Of a stretch of DNA of 64,000 bases, positions 34,553-44,010 are shown in pieces. The position numbers and the translations under genes were made by a program. The stretch's first letter is position 1, and every line of letters begins with the position of its first letter. The stretch is from Aminobacter carboxidus (lineage in GTDB: Bacteria > Pseudomonadota > Alphaproteobacteria > Rhizobiales > Rhizobiaceae), in NCBI RefSeq assembly GCF_014863355.1, contig NZ_JACZEP010000003.1, positions 434,001-498,000 of the forward strand, read 5' to 3'. The notes beneath the pieces were generated by a model, which had not been told where the DNA came from, did no database searches, and saw only the letters and a program-made list of their open reading frames with translations.

Positions 34553-35583
34553 CAAATCTCGACACCAGGTCTTCCATCCGGGTCGATGACCTTCATGTCC
34601 AGTTTCCGATCCGCAGCGGCTTTCTCCGCCGTCCGACCGGCGCCATCCGCGCGGTCGATGGCGTGTCTTTTGAAATTCCGGCGGGCTCGACCGTCGGCCT
34701 CGTCGGCGAAAGCGGTAGCGGCAAGTCCACAACTGGCCGGGCGCTGCTCGGACTGGCGCCGGCAAGCAGCGGTTCGGTGAACATCTTCGGCCAGGACCTT
34801 GCCGCCCTCAAGACGGAGCGCGGTGCACTGCCGCGTATCGGGCAACTGGTGTTCCAGGATCCTTATGCCAGCCTCAATCCGCGTATGACTGTCGGCGCGA
34901 CATTGCGCGAAGCGCTTGTCTACCACCGTATCGTTTCCAAGGCCGATTGCGGCGCCTTCGTGCAGGAGTTGCTCGACAGCGTCGGCCTGAGGCCGGAACT
35001 CGCCGCCCGTTACCCGCTCGAACTGTCAGGCGGCCAACGCCAGCGTGTGGCAATTGCCCGGGCGCTCGCCGTGCAGCCGGAATTCATCGTGCTCGACGAG
35101 GTGGTCTCGGCACTCGACGTCAGCATCCAGGGGCAGATCCTCAATCTGCTGATGGACCTGCAGAAGAAGCGCAAGCTGACCTACCTGTTCATCACTCACG
35201 ACCTCAGCGTCGTCAGGCATGTGTCGAACCAGGTCGTGGTGCTCTATGGCGGCAAGGTGATGGAGATCGCGGGACGTGATCGGCTTTTCGCTGCCCCGCA
35301 CCATCCCTACACCCATGCGCTGCTTTCGGCGGTGCCTGTTCCCAATCCGCAGATCGAGCGCAACAGGGCACGTATCGAAGTGCGCGCCGAGCCGCCAAAT
35401 CCGATAGCACCGCCGAGCGGCTGCCGGTTCCACAAGTCATGCCAGTTCGCGACGGAAGAGTGCCGCAGTGTCGAGCCGAAGCTGCGCGAAGTTGAAAAAG
35501 GACATCTCGCCGCCTGCCATCACATGCAGAGCGCCACAGTCCGCCGCGCGCTTGGTGCCGGCATCGCAGGAGTAACCGCGTGA
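34549..35583 (+). CDS. ABC transporter ATP-binding protein, DppF/OppF-like
   Basis: About 344 residues from [19 protein letters not shown], overlapping the previous stop by four bases; the frame is open earlier to 34477. Walker A is GESGSGKSTTGRALLGL, the signature ELSGGQRQRVAIARALA and Walker B FIVLDEVVSALDVS, where the usual DEP is DEV. The C-terminal Cys motif is GCRFHKSCQFATEEC. It pairs with the DppD-like ATPase to power import. The aldehyde dehydrogenase ATG overlaps its stop. Confidence 0.92.
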   Translation: MTNLDTRSSIRVDDLHVQFPIRSGFLRRPTGAIRAVDGVSFEIPAGSTVGLVGESGSGKSTTGRALLGLAPASSGSVNIFGQDLAALKTERGALPRIGQLVFQDPYASLNPRMTVGATLREALVYHRIVSKADCGAFVQELLDSVGLRPELAARYPLELSGGQRQRVAIARALAVQPEFIVLDEVVSALDVSIQGQILNLLMDLQKKRKLTYLFITHDLSVVRHVSNQVVVLYGGKVMEIAGRDRLFAAPHHPYTHALLSAVPVPNPQIERNRARIEVRAEPPNPIAPPSGCRFHKSCQFATEECRSVEPKLREVEKGHLAACHHMQSATVRRALGAGIAGVTA

Positions 35584-37091
35584 TGGACGCCAAGACAGAA
35601 GCCCGGGCCAAGCAGGAGACGGGCATCGTGACGGTCTTCACCTCCTTCGTCGATGGCAGTGCCTTGCCAGCCAGCGGCAACTCCGTGCCACTGGTCGATC
35701 CGGCTACCGGACAAACCTGGGCCTACGCCCGCCTCGATCCGGCATCGGCTGACGCGGCGATCGCAAGTTCCGCCGCCGCGCGGGAGTCTGGTGAGTGGGC
35801 AGACCTCACTGGGGCCGAACGGGCTGCATTGTTGCGTCGGCTGGGCGATCTCATTGCCGCCAACGCCGAGGAACTGGGCCGTCTCGAAAGCCTGGCCAAC
35901 GGCAAGCCCAACCGGGCGACCTTTGGCGAGATACGGGCGACGGCGCGCTGGTACCATTATTACGCCAGCCTTATCGAGACGCATGATAGCGCCACTCGCG
36001 AGATCGGGCGCAGCGTCGAGGCACGCATCGAACGCGAACCGCTCGGCATCGTCGTTGCCATCACACCTTTCAATGGCGCCCTGTCGCTGGGATCATGGAA
36101 GCTGGCGCCGGCGCTTGCCACCGGCAATGTCGTCATCCTCAAGCCGCCTGCCGAAGCCCCGGCATCGAGTATCCGCCTGGCCGAGCTCGCCATCGAAGCG
36201 GGTTTCCCGCGCGGTGTCGTCAATGTCGTGATCGGCGATGCGGCGATCGGCGAGGCGCTGGCCACGCATCCCGATACGGCGATGGTGACCTTCACCGGCA
36301 GCACGGCGGTGGCACGGCAGTTGGGCGCCAAGGTTGTCGGCGCGATGAAGCGCTTCGTTTGCGAGGCTGGCGGCAAGTCGGCGCACCTCGTCTTCGAGGA
36401 CGCCGACATCGGTTCGGCTGTCATCGCAGCCACGCAAGGTGCTTTCTCGGCAACCGGACAGACCTGCGTCGCGGGCTCGCGTCTGCTGCTGCACGCCTCG
36501 ATCGCCGGCGAATTCCTCGAGCTCTACCAGGCCTCGATCAGCCGGCTGCGTATCGGTGATCCCAAGGCGGCCGATACGCATGTCGGCCCCGTTGCTTCGG
36601 CACGGCATCTCGCCCGGATTGCAGGTTTCGTCAGCGGAGCCGTGGCTGAAGGCGGCCGCGTGCTCGTCGGTGGCAAGTCCCCAGCGATGCAAGGTCCGCT
36701 CGCCGAGGGCTGCTGGTTCCAGCCGACCGTCATCGTCGATGTTACCCCCGACATGCGGATCGTGCGCGAGGAAGTGTTCGGTCCGGTCGTCACGGTCCAG
36801 ACCTTCGAAACCGAGGATGAAGCCGTAGCTCTCGCAAATGCCAGCGAGTTCGGACTCGCCGCTGGTTTCTGGACCACTGACATGCGCCGTATCAGGCGCG
36901 TCAGCCGCAAGCTCAAGGCCGGAACAGTCTGGGTCAACACCTACCGCGCCATCGACGTCCGGATTCCCTTCGGTGGCTACAAGCAATCCGGGCTCGGCCG
37001 GGAGAACGGCCCCGAAGCCCTGGACGAATTCACGCAGATCAAATCGGTCGTTACCGACTACGCACCGGCGATCGACCCCTTCGCTTATTAG
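35583..37091 (+). CDS. Aldehyde dehydrogenase
   Basis: About 502 residues from the ATG at 35583, which overlaps the preceding stop (TGATG). Family residues are visible: TPFNGALSLGSWKLAPALATGN for NAD binding, the general-base Glu in FVCEAGGKSAH, the catalytic Cys in ATGQTCVAGSR and EEVFGPVVTV. It oxidises an aldehyde or semialdehyde to the acid with NAD(P). It is encoded between the importer and the dipeptidase-like gene, so it should act on a breakdown product of the imported compound. No closer specificity can be assigned. Confidence 0.9.
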   Translation: MDAKTEARAKQETGIVTVFTSFVDGSALPASGNSVPLVDPATGQTWAYARLDPASADAAIASSAAARESGEWADLTGAERAALLRRLGDLIAANAEELGRLESLANGKPNRATFGEIRATARWYHYYASLIETHDSATREIGRSVEARIEREPLGIVVAITPFNGALSLGSWKLAPALATGNVVILKPPAEAPASSIRLAELAIEAGFPRGVVNVVIGDAAIGEALATHPDTAMVTFTGSTAVARQLGAKVVGAMKRFVCEAGGKSAHLVFEDADIGSAVIAATQGAFSATGQTCVAGSRLLLHASIAGEFLELYQASISRLRIGDPKAADTHVGPVASARHLARIAGFVSGAVAEGGRVLVGGKSPAMQGPLAEGCWFQPTVIVDVTPDMRIVREEVFGPVVTVQTFETEDEAVALANASEFGLAAGFWTTDMRRIRRVSRKLKAGTVWVNTYRAIDVRIPFGGYKQSGLGRENGPEALDEFTQIKSVVTDYAPAIDPFAY

Positions 37092-37122
37092 AACAAACGT
37101 CAAGTACTGAAAGGACTGGCAG

Positions 37123-38133
37123 ATGGACCACCAAAGCGCGCAGCTACGAGCTCCGATCATCGTCGACGCATTGCAATTCAACAAGCCGGAGCGCGCCCGC
37201 TTCCTCGAATGGCAGAAGGGACGCGTCGGCTGTGTGCACGTGACGCTGGCGATCTGGGAATCGGCGCGCGAAACACTGTCGGCCATCGGCGAGTGGAACC
37301 GCCTGCTTGAGAACAACGCCGACCTGATCGCCCTGGCGACCACCGCAGACGAGATCGAGGCCATTGCCGCCTCTGGCAGGACTGCCATCGTCTACGGCTT
37401 CCAGGACACCTCGCCCTTCGAGGACGACATCGAGCTGATCGAGATCTTCTACAAGCTCGGCGTCCGCATCGCACAGCTGACTTACAATGTGCAGAACCGC
37501 ATCGCCTCTGGCTGCTGGGAATCGGATGAAAACGGCGTGTCGCAGTTCTTCGGCCGCAACGTGATCGCCGAAATGAACCGTCTCGGCATGCTGATCGACG
37601 TGTCTCACTGCACCGAGCGCAGCTCGAGCGATGCTATTGAATACTCCTCGCGGCCTATCGCCATCACGCACGCCAACCCTTCGGCTTTCGTCGGCACCGA
37701 CATCGAATTGAACCGCCGCAACAAGTCGACCGCGTTGATCAAGCGTCTCGCCGAACGCAACGGCGTTCTCGGCCTGTCGATGTATCCCAAGATCATGCGC
37801 GATGGCTCGAATTGCACACTCGACACCTTCACCGAGATGGTCGCGTGGACCGTCGAAACCATTGGTATCGACGCCGTTGGCATCGGCACCGACTTCTATG
37901 ACGGCTGGCCGGTCAGTGAGATCAAGTGGTGGCGTGCCGGACGCTGGGCTCGCGAAAGCGCTGTTCCGATCACGGGCTTTTCGAGCTGGCCGTCCTGGTT
38001 CCAGTCGCCGGTCGATTTCCCAGCCCTGATAGACGCGCTGGAAAAGCGCGGGTTCTCGTCTGAAGAGGTTGCGAAGATCGCTGGGGGCAACTGGGTGCGC
38101 CTCTTCCGCGAAAGCTTCGCGCCGATGCAGTGA
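37123..38133 (+). CDS. Variant M19 (membrane/renal dipeptidase-family) hydrolase
   Basis: 336 residues, TIM-barrel amidohydrolase of family M19. Retained ligand motifs are LIDVSHCTE, PIAITHANPSAF and GIGTDFYDG. The usual N-terminal His-x-Asp metal ligands are replaced (IIVDALQFNKPER), and the bridging-Glu region reads IVYGFQDTSPF instead of an EG motif, so the binuclear zinc site looks incomplete. No signal peptide is present. It may be a one-metal or altered-specificity hydrolase rather than a dipeptidase. It lies in the catabolic operon, 31 bases after the aldehyde dehydrogenase; AAGGA precedes the ATG. Confidence 0.8.
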   Translation: MDHQSAQLRAPIIVDALQFNKPERARFLEWQKGRVGCVHVTLAIWESARETLSAIGEWNRLLENNADLIALATTADEIEAIAASGRTAIVYGFQDTSPFEDDIELIEIFYKLGVRIAQLTYNVQNRIASGCWESDENGVSQFFGRNVIAEMNRLGMLIDVSHCTERSSSDAIEYSSRPIAITHANPSAFVGTDIELNRRNKSTALIKRLAERNGVLGLSMYPKIMRDGSNCTLDTFTEMVAWTVETIGIDAVGIGTDFYDGWPVSEIKWWRAGRWARESAVPITGFSSWPSWFQSPVDFPALIDALEKRGFSSEEVAKIAGGNWVRLFRESFAPMQ

Positions 38134-38137
38134 GGAC

Positions 38138-39778
38138 ATGATGGCTTCGAAGGATACGGGCGCCGGTCTGGACGTCATTGTCATTGGTGGAGGCCACAAC
38201 GGCCTCGTTGCGGCCGGCTATCTGGCGAAGGCCGGCCTGAAAGTCGCGGTACTGGAGGCGCGGGATATCCTCGGAGGGCCATGTGGCGCCATCGAGTTCC
38301 TGCCTGGCTTCCGTAGCTCGATCACCAATTCGCCCGGGTCCTTCGAGCCGCGAATTCTCCGTGACCTCGACCTCGAAGGTCACGGATTGCGTTTCCACCG
38401 CACCGACCCCAACGTCGTCCATGCCTTTCCACAGGGATGCTTCATCGGCTGGCGCGACCGCGACGCGGTCGCTGCCCAGCTCGACGCCTTTGCCCCGGGG
38501 GAGGCCGCCCGCTACAGCAGCCTGCTATCGCGACTGGAGGAGCTTGGCCGCCATCTCGGCGTCTCGGTGTTCGAGCCCTCGCGCAGTCTTGCTGCGATGG
38601 CGCGGAATGTGCCGTTGGCTCAGGAGCGCCTGTTTGAGCAGGTGTTCCTCGGCAGCCTGCGCGAACTGCTCGACGAAAATCTCCGCTCCGAACAGGCCAA
38701 GGCGCTGCTGGGCATGGTTGCGCTCAACGCGACATTGGCGCCGCCTTCGGCACCTGGTACTGCCATCGGTTTGATGATGCGGCCGATTTCGCTCGCATCG
38801 TCGCCGGCGCTCGACGCCAACGATCCAAGGCGGACCGCGCTGCGTGGTTCGACCGGCCTGCCGATCGGCGGCATGGGTGCAATCATTGATGCTCTCCGAA
38901 GCGTACTGCTTGCGCATGGCGGCGAGGTCCACATCAACACGCGGGTTGCCTCAGTGCTGCACGAGCATGGTCGTGCCGTCGGCGTCGTCACTGCGTCAGG
39001 GCGGGAGTTCCGCGCACGGCGGATAATCTCGGCAATCAATCCACGGACGCTGTTTGCCGACATGCTGGATGACGCTGCCGTAGGGGCTGAAATGCGTCGC
39101 GAGGTTGCCGCGGTGACAATGCGTGGCTCGGCCTTCAAGATGTTCCTCGCGCTGGATGGTTTGCCGAGCTATCGCGGCCTGCCTGATGGGGTGAGCTCGG
39201 AGCAGGTCGCCGGAACTCAGTTCCGAATTGCCTCGTCGCTCGCGCATATCGAAGATGCCGTACTCGACGGTCTCCGCGGCGTACCGTCCGACGAGCCGAT
39301 CATGTGGGGGCTGATCCCGAGCGTCTCGTCGCCGGAACTCGCACCGGCAGGCAAGCATATCTTGAGCGTCAATGTCTGGCATGCACCCCACGATCTGCGC
39401 CAGGGCAATTGGGATGCCGAAAAGGAAGTCTTCGGCCGCCGCTGCATCGACGTGCTAAGTCGCTTGCTGCCGGATCTCAAGGAGCGGATCGTCGGCCATC
39501 ATTTCATGAGCCCGGTCGATCTCGAGCGTGAACTCGGACTCGTCGGCTCCAACATCACCCATGGCGACATGCTGCCCAACAACCTGTTCGGCGCGCGCCC
39601 TCATATTGCCGCCAATGATTATCGAACGCCGCTGGATGGCCTCTATCTGAGCGCGTCGGGCACCTGGCCCGGCGGCTACGTCACCGGCATCCCCGGCCAC
39701 AACACGGCCGCGGCCGTGCTTGCCGACATCGCCAACGCCACCCACAGACACGTCAGGGGAGCTTCATGGAATTCCTAG
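38138..39778 (+). CDS. FAD/NAD(P)-dependent oxidoreductase, PYROXD2/phytoene desaturase-like
   Basis: About 546 residues. Two adjacent ATGs (38138, 38141) follow GAGG, four bases after the dipeptidase-like stop. The N-terminal FAD fingerprint is DVIVIGGGHNGLVAAGYLAKAGLKVAVLEARDILGGPCG. The C-terminal FAD motif region includes GLYLSASGTWPGGYVTGIPGHNTAAAVL. This is the PYROXD2/CrtI-like group of amine-oxidase-fold flavoproteins. It probably dehydrogenates an intermediate of the unknown pathway. The next gene starts inside its last codons. Confidence 0.85.
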   Translation: MMASKDTGAGLDVIVIGGGHNGLVAAGYLAKAGLKVAVLEARDILGGPCGAIEFLPGFRSSITNSPGSFEPRILRDLDLEGHGLRFHRTDPNVVHAFPQGCFIGWRDRDAVAAQLDAFAPGEAARYSSLLSRLEELGRHLGVSVFEPSRSLAAMARNVPLAQERLFEQVFLGSLRELLDENLRSEQAKALLGMVALNATLAPPSAPGTAIGLMMRPISLASSPALDANDPRRTALRGSTGLPIGGMGAIIDALRSVLLAHGGEVHINTRVASVLHEHGRAVGVVTASGREFRARRIISAINPRTLFADMLDDAAVGAEMRREVAAVTMRGSAFKMFLALDGLPSYRGLPDGVSSEQVAGTQFRIASSLAHIEDAVLDGLRGVPSDEPIMWGLIPSVSSPELAPAGKHILSVNVWHAPHDLRQGNWDAEKEVFGRRCIDVLSRLLPDLKERIVGHHFMSPVDLERELGLVGSNITHGDMLPNNLFGARPHIAANDYRTPLDGLYLSASGTWPGGYVTGIPGHNTAAAVLADIANATHRHVRGASWNS

Positions 39779-40065
39779 TCAATATCACGCTCAAATGGTC
39801 CGAAAACATGGACCCGGAGCTCAAGGAACGGATCATCGTCGAGGAGCGGGCACACGCCGCCGAACTGATCAAGCAAGGTCATCTCGTGCGGATGTGGCGC
39901 GTGCCGGCGCGGTTCGAGAACTGGGGGCTGTGGCGGGCCAGGGATGCCACCGAACTGCACGACATCATCTCCGGGCTGCCGGCGTTTCCCTGGATGATTC
40001 AGGTCAACGTGCATCCGCTGGCGCGCCACGCCGTGGATCCAGCGCCCTACGTCGCCGCCGCCTAG
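39766..40065 (+). CDS. Muconolactone delta-isomerase-family protein
   Basis: 99 residues of the dimeric ferredoxin-like fold: MEFLVNITLKWSENMDPELKERIIVEERAHAAELIKQGHLVRMWRVP matches the muconolactone isomerase (CatC) family in length and layout, with a conserved central Trp-Arg-Val-Pro stretch. It overlaps the oxidoreductase gene by 13 bases. CatC moves a double bond in the 3-oxoadipate pathway, but no catA/catB is present here, so a related isomerisation is more likely. Confidence 0.85.
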   Translation: MEFLVNITLKWSENMDPELKERIIVEERAHAAELIKQGHLVRMWRVPARFENWGLWRARDATELHDIISGLPAFPWMIQVNVHPLARHAVDPAPYVAAA

Positions 40066-40130
40066 CCCTTGTCGTGCCGCCTCTGGAGGCGGAACCCTCC
40101 AAGCATCATCTTTCGTCTAAGGCGCAGCCC

Positions 40131-41033
40131 ATGCTCAACGCATCCCAATTGACCGGCATCCTGCCAGCCATTCCGACGCCGGTGCGCTCGGACGGAAGCG
40201 TGGATGAAGCGGCCACCAGGAAACTCGTCGGCTATCTGCTGGCGGGAGGCGTCAATGGCCTGCTGCCTCTCGGCGGAACCGGGGAATACGGAGCCCTGTC
40301 GCGCGCGGCGCGCATTCGCATGGCATCGGTTTGCGTCGAGTGCGTCGCATGCAGGGTGCCTGTCATCGCTGGCGTGCTCGACCCCGGCTATTACGACGCG
40401 CTTGCGGCAGCGCATGACTTCGCATCCGCCGGCGTAGACGCCCTTCTGGTCGTGACGCCCTACTACACCAATCCAACCCAGGCAGGCCTGCGTGACTACT
40501 TCCTGCGCTTTGCCGATGAAGCGCCGCTGCCGATCCTGCTTTACGAGATTCCCTACCGTACCCGCATCGCGCTGGACCCTGAGGTGACGCACCTGCTGTC
40601 TCGGCACGAGCGCATCATCGGCATGAAGGTCTGCAACACCGACATGTATCATTTCCTTCGTGTGGTCGCCGGCGTCGACAAGGATTTCGCCGTCCTCAGC
40701 GGAGAGGACAGCCTGTTTCCACTGCATGTCGCAGCCGGGGCGCATGGCGGCATCGTCGTCACGGCAAGTTTTTTGCCGCGTGCCTGGCGGCGAATGTTCG
40801 ACCTCGCATCCCAAGGCCGGACCAGGGAGGCATTGCGGCTGCATCAGCAGCTCTTTCCCCTGATCAACCTGGCTTTTGCCGAAACCAATCCGGGGCCGCT
40901 GAAGTCGGTGCTCGACCTGATTGGCGTTGACGCGCCCGATGTCCTTGCGCCGCTGGTTCAGCCGGCATCTGGTTTGCAGGCCCGGCTGCGATCGGAAGTC
41001 GAGCACCTGCTTGGCGTCTGCGAGAACGCATAG
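40131..41033 (+). CDS. Dihydrodipicolinate synthase (DapA)-family aldolase/lyase
   Basis: 300 residues from MLNASQLTGILPAIPTPVRSDG; the open frame from 39720 runs inside other genes. Class I aldolase residues are present: the Thr-Gly-Glu loop in PLGGTGEYGALS, Tyr in LLYEIPYRTRIALD and the Schiff-base Lys in IIGMKVCNTDM. The family uses pyruvate or other 2-oxo acids for aldol condensation, cleavage or dehydration (DapA, NanA, KdgD, hydroxyproline-route deaminase). As last gene of the catabolic operon a retro-aldol or dehydratase role is likely. Confidence 0.9.
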   Translation: MLNASQLTGILPAIPTPVRSDGSVDEAATRKLVGYLLAGGVNGLLPLGGTGEYGALSRAARIRMASVCVECVACRVPVIAGVLDPGYYDALAAAHDFASAGVDALLVVTPYYTNPTQAGLRDYFLRFADEAPLPILLYEIPYRTRIALDPEVTHLLSRHERIIGMKVCNTDMYHFLRVVAGVDKDFAVLSGEDSLFPLHVAAGAHGGIVVTASFLPRAWRRMFDLASQGRTREALRLHQQLFPLINLAFAETNPGPLKSVLDLIGVDAPDVLAPLVQPASGLQARLRSEVEHLLGVCENA

Positions 41034-41060
41034 CCCAAAGCGCCGAGGTTATCGCAGGGA

Positions 41061-41570
41061 TCAGTTCAGATGCTCGGCGATCTGAGCCACGGCCGCAACG
41101 ATCAGTTGGGCATGTGCTGAGCGAGCTTCAACGGTGGCGCGCGCGGCAGGCGTCGAGATGCTGATCGCGGCGATAGGGCGCCGGTCCGGCCCGCTGATTG
41201 CGGCGCCCGTTGCAAACACGCCGTCGCGCCATGAGGCGGTGGTGGCATAGCCGCGCGATGCGATGTCGCGCAGTTCGACGAGCAGGTCACTGAGCGGCAA
41301 CGCCGCTGACACAGCACTCGCCTGGCTGTCGGCCCTGACCGCTTCGCCATAGTTCCGTTCGATGTCCGCCTCCGGCATCTGCGCCAGCATGGCCTTGCCG
41401 GTTGCGGTGACAAGCACCGGCGCGCGGCCCCCGAGCGGCTCGACATGGCGCACCGCATGCGGGCTTTCCAGACGTTCGATCAGGACAATTTCGGCATCAT
41501 CCAGAACCGCCAGATGGATGGTCTCGCCGGTCTCGCGCCGAAGTTTTTCCATCACCGGAACCGGGCGCAA
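41061..41570 (-). pseudogene. IclR-family regulator fragment lacking the DNA-binding domain
   Basis: About 169 residues match only the effector-binding half of IclR proteins: MEKLRRETGETIHLAVLDDAEIVLIERLESPHAVRHVEPLGGRAPVLVTATGKAML and GYATTASWRDGVFATGAAISGPD. Complete members have a further ~80 N-terminal residues with a winged helix. Upstream of 41570 the frame runs into antisense of the next gene and stops near 41625, so that half is gone. The head was probably lost when it was joined to the broken transporter genes. Loss of the DNA-binding domain makes it non-functional as a classical regulator. Confidence 0.75.
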
Positions 41571-41585
41571 TAAGGGAGTGAGGAC

Positions 41586-42547
41586 ATGAAGAAATACGTA
41601 GCCACAGTTGCGTGCGCAGCGGGCCTATTCGCGCTGGCGCCGTGCATGGCGTCAGTGCGCGACCTGACCATCGTTGCATGGGGTGGGGTCGGTCAGGATG
41701 CGCAGCGCGCGGCCAACTTCGAGCCCTATGCCAAAGGCAACTGGCAAAAAGGTTCTGGAGGACCAGACCCCCTTGCTGGCCAAGGTTCGCCGCGTGGTCG
41801 AGTCCGGCAATGTGACCTGGGATCTGCTTGATCAGGAATCGGCGGAAGCGGTAATCGGCTGCGAGGAAGGCTTGTTTGAAAAGCTCGACTGGAGCCAGAT
41901 CGACAAGTCCAAATATGCTGACCACGTCCACAGCGAGTGCGGCTACGGCTTGTACACCGCTGGCAACATTCTGGCTTATGACGGCGACCGTTTCGCCAGT
42001 ACACCCCCCACCAGATGGGCAGATTTTTTCCACACCGCCAAGTTCCCCGGCAAGCGCGGATTGTGGAATACGCCGAAGGGTGCGCTTGAGGTTGCCTTGA
42101 TGGGCGACGGAGTTCCGGTCAGCGAAGTCTACAAGGTGCTGCGCACACCGGAAGGTGTCAATCGTGCCTTTGCCAAGCTCGGCTCGATCAAGAGGGAGAT
42201 CCTGCTTTCGAATTCGGGTGCCGAGTTCCTGAGCCGTCTCGCCAGCGGCGAGTTTGTCATGACCACTGCATGGAACGGCCGTATCGCTACCACCAACGCC
42301 ACCGACAAGAAGAACTTTAAAATCGCGTGGGATCGACGAGCATCCCGAGCTTCAGGCGGAATATACCAAGCGCACCTTCTACAGCTCGACCAGCCTGGCT
42401 TCGCTCGATCACCTTTCCGATGACGTCAAGGCGCAGCTTCCGCTGATCCCCGATCGCCTGAAGAACACAGTGCCGGTGGACGACGAGTTCTGGGTCGAGA
42501 ACCTGGACAGCCTGACCGAGCGCTTCAACACCTGGGCCGCGCAATAG
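41586..42547 (+). pseudogene. Extracellular solute-binding protein (PotD-like), frameshifted
   Basis: The start MKKYVATVACAAGLFALAPCMA is a signal peptide with a good ribosome site (GGGAGTGAGG). An extra A in the run at 41733-41735 breaks the frame after FEPYAK. The next frame continues correctly (ATGKKVLEDQTPLLAKVRRVV to TDKKNFKIAWD, near 42330). Then a second break with apparent loss of about 25-30 codons joins to EHPELQAEYTKRTFYSSTS and ends properly in FNTWAAQ-stop. The intact form would be a spermidine/putrescine-type periplasmic binder. Two disruptions make it a pseudogene unless they are sequencing errors. Confidence 0.8.
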
Positions 42548-42626
42548 CCGAACTGAATACCTAAGCATCCTCCCAATGCTGGCGGCGGTCGTTGAACGGC
42601 GGCCGCCGCTCTTCTCGGAGAAAGAC

Positions 42627-43753
42627 GTGACCATTCTAGCTAGGACAATGCGAACCAGGTGGGCGTCCAGCTCGCTGCTGATCGCAACCCTCTTTGCGTT
42701 CTTGCTTGCCTTCTATTTCTATCCCATCGTCTCATTCCTGCTGCGCAGCGCCAGCACGTCCGAAATCACCGACACCATTCCGGCAACGGCGACCGCACTT
42801 GCCCAATGGGACGGTGAAGGCCTGCCGGGCGAGCCGGTCTATGCCGCGCTCGTTTCCGATCTGAATGCCTCGGCGCATGCGGCTGCGATCCTCGGACGTC
42901 GCCTGAATGCGCTGGAGCCTGGCATGCGCACTGTCGAGCGCAAGGCAGCCGCCGATCGCGCGCGACCTGACTTCGGCCACGCCCGCCGAGGCGAAGGCGA
43001 AGCTGGTCGAAGCGGACGAAAAAAAATGGGGCGCTCCGGCGACCTGGAAGCTTCTGAGGCACGAGACTGGGGTGGCGACCTCCACCTTCCTGCTCGCTGC
43101 GATCGATGTGCAGCGAAAAGCCGACACGCTCGTGCTCAAGTCCGGCAACGACGCTCTGTTCCTGCCAATCTTCCTGCGCACCTTGACGATCTCGTTTACC
43201 GTTACGCTGATCTGCATCGTTATCGGCTACCCCGTTGCGTGGGTCATCGCCATGGCGACCCCGCGCACAGCCGGCTGGCTGATGCTTTTGGTGCTGGTGC
43301 TGTTCTGGCTGTCCATCTTGGCGCGCACCGCTGCAGCTGGAGTTCAACTGCTTCGGCGTGATCCTGGTCATAGTGCACGTGATGCTGCCGTTCCTTGTCC
43401 TGCCGTTGTGCAATTCGATCAGGGCCATCCCGAAGTACTATTTCCAGGCCGCGGCCAATCTTGGGGCGCCGCCGGTACGCGCTTTCATGCACGTCATCTT
43501 CCCGCTCACCGTGCCGGGCATGTGGGCAGGCGGCTTCATCGTCTTCATCCTGTCGATCGGCTATTACATCACGCCCGCGCTTGTCGGCGGCCCGAACGAC
43601 CAGATGATCAGCTCGTTTATCGCCTTCTATACCAACCAGTCGATTAACTGGTCGCTTTCCTCGGCGCTCAGCGCCTGGCTGTTGAGCGGCATGCTAGCGC
43701 TGGTGATGCTGAGCCAACGCCTCATCGGCCCGATGATCAGGAGAGTGACATGA
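42627..43753 (+). pseudogene. ABC permease (PotB-like), disrupted
   Basis: A GTG start at 42627 with GGAG upstream begins VTILARTMRTRWASSSLLIATLFAFLLAFYFYPIVSFLL. The frame is lost near 42950-42963 and resumes as LTSATPAEAKAKLVEADEKKWG through FLPIFLRTLTISFTVTLICIVIGYPVAWVIAM. A second disruption near 43325-43362, with missing sequence, joins to ILVIVHVMLPFLVLPLCNSIRAIPKYYFQAAANLGAPPVRAF and the usual C-terminus. It has the permease fold of polyamine-type importers but cannot make an intact protein. It overlaps the next start (ATGA). Confidence 0.78.
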
Positions 43754-44010
43754 ACACACACCGCGCTGCATCTGGGCGAGGCTGGACGATTTTCGTGCGT
43801 GTTTCGGCAGCGCTTGTCTTCGCCTTCATGCTATTGCCGCTGTTGGTGCTGATCCCAGTGTCGCTTACCTCAGAGACGCTTCTGGTGCTGCCAACGCCAG
43901 GCTATTCGCTGCGCTGGTATCAGGATGTCTTCCACAATCCGATCTGGCTGAATGCCCTGCGCAACAGTCTGACCATCGCCTCGATTACCACCGTGGTGGC
44001 ATTGGCCTAG
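43750..44010 (+). pseudogene. ABC permease (PotC-like), truncated
   Basis: 86 residues begin as a normal second permease: VSAALVFAFMLLPLLVLIPVSLTSETLLVLPTPGYSLRWYQDVF and NALRNSLTIASITTVVALA, then a TAG at 44008-44010. Family members have ~260 residues with further helices and the EAA loop, none of which follows. The homology ends at about 44005, next to the start of the secretion/biosynthetic island, which suggests a recombination or insertion junction. No ATPase gene for this importer is in the window. Confidence 0.8.

Noticed and set aside
39720-41033. 437-codon frame giving the DapA-like protein a long N-terminal extension
   Set aside because: The extra part overlaps two other genes; the family N-terminus begins at the ATG at 40131.
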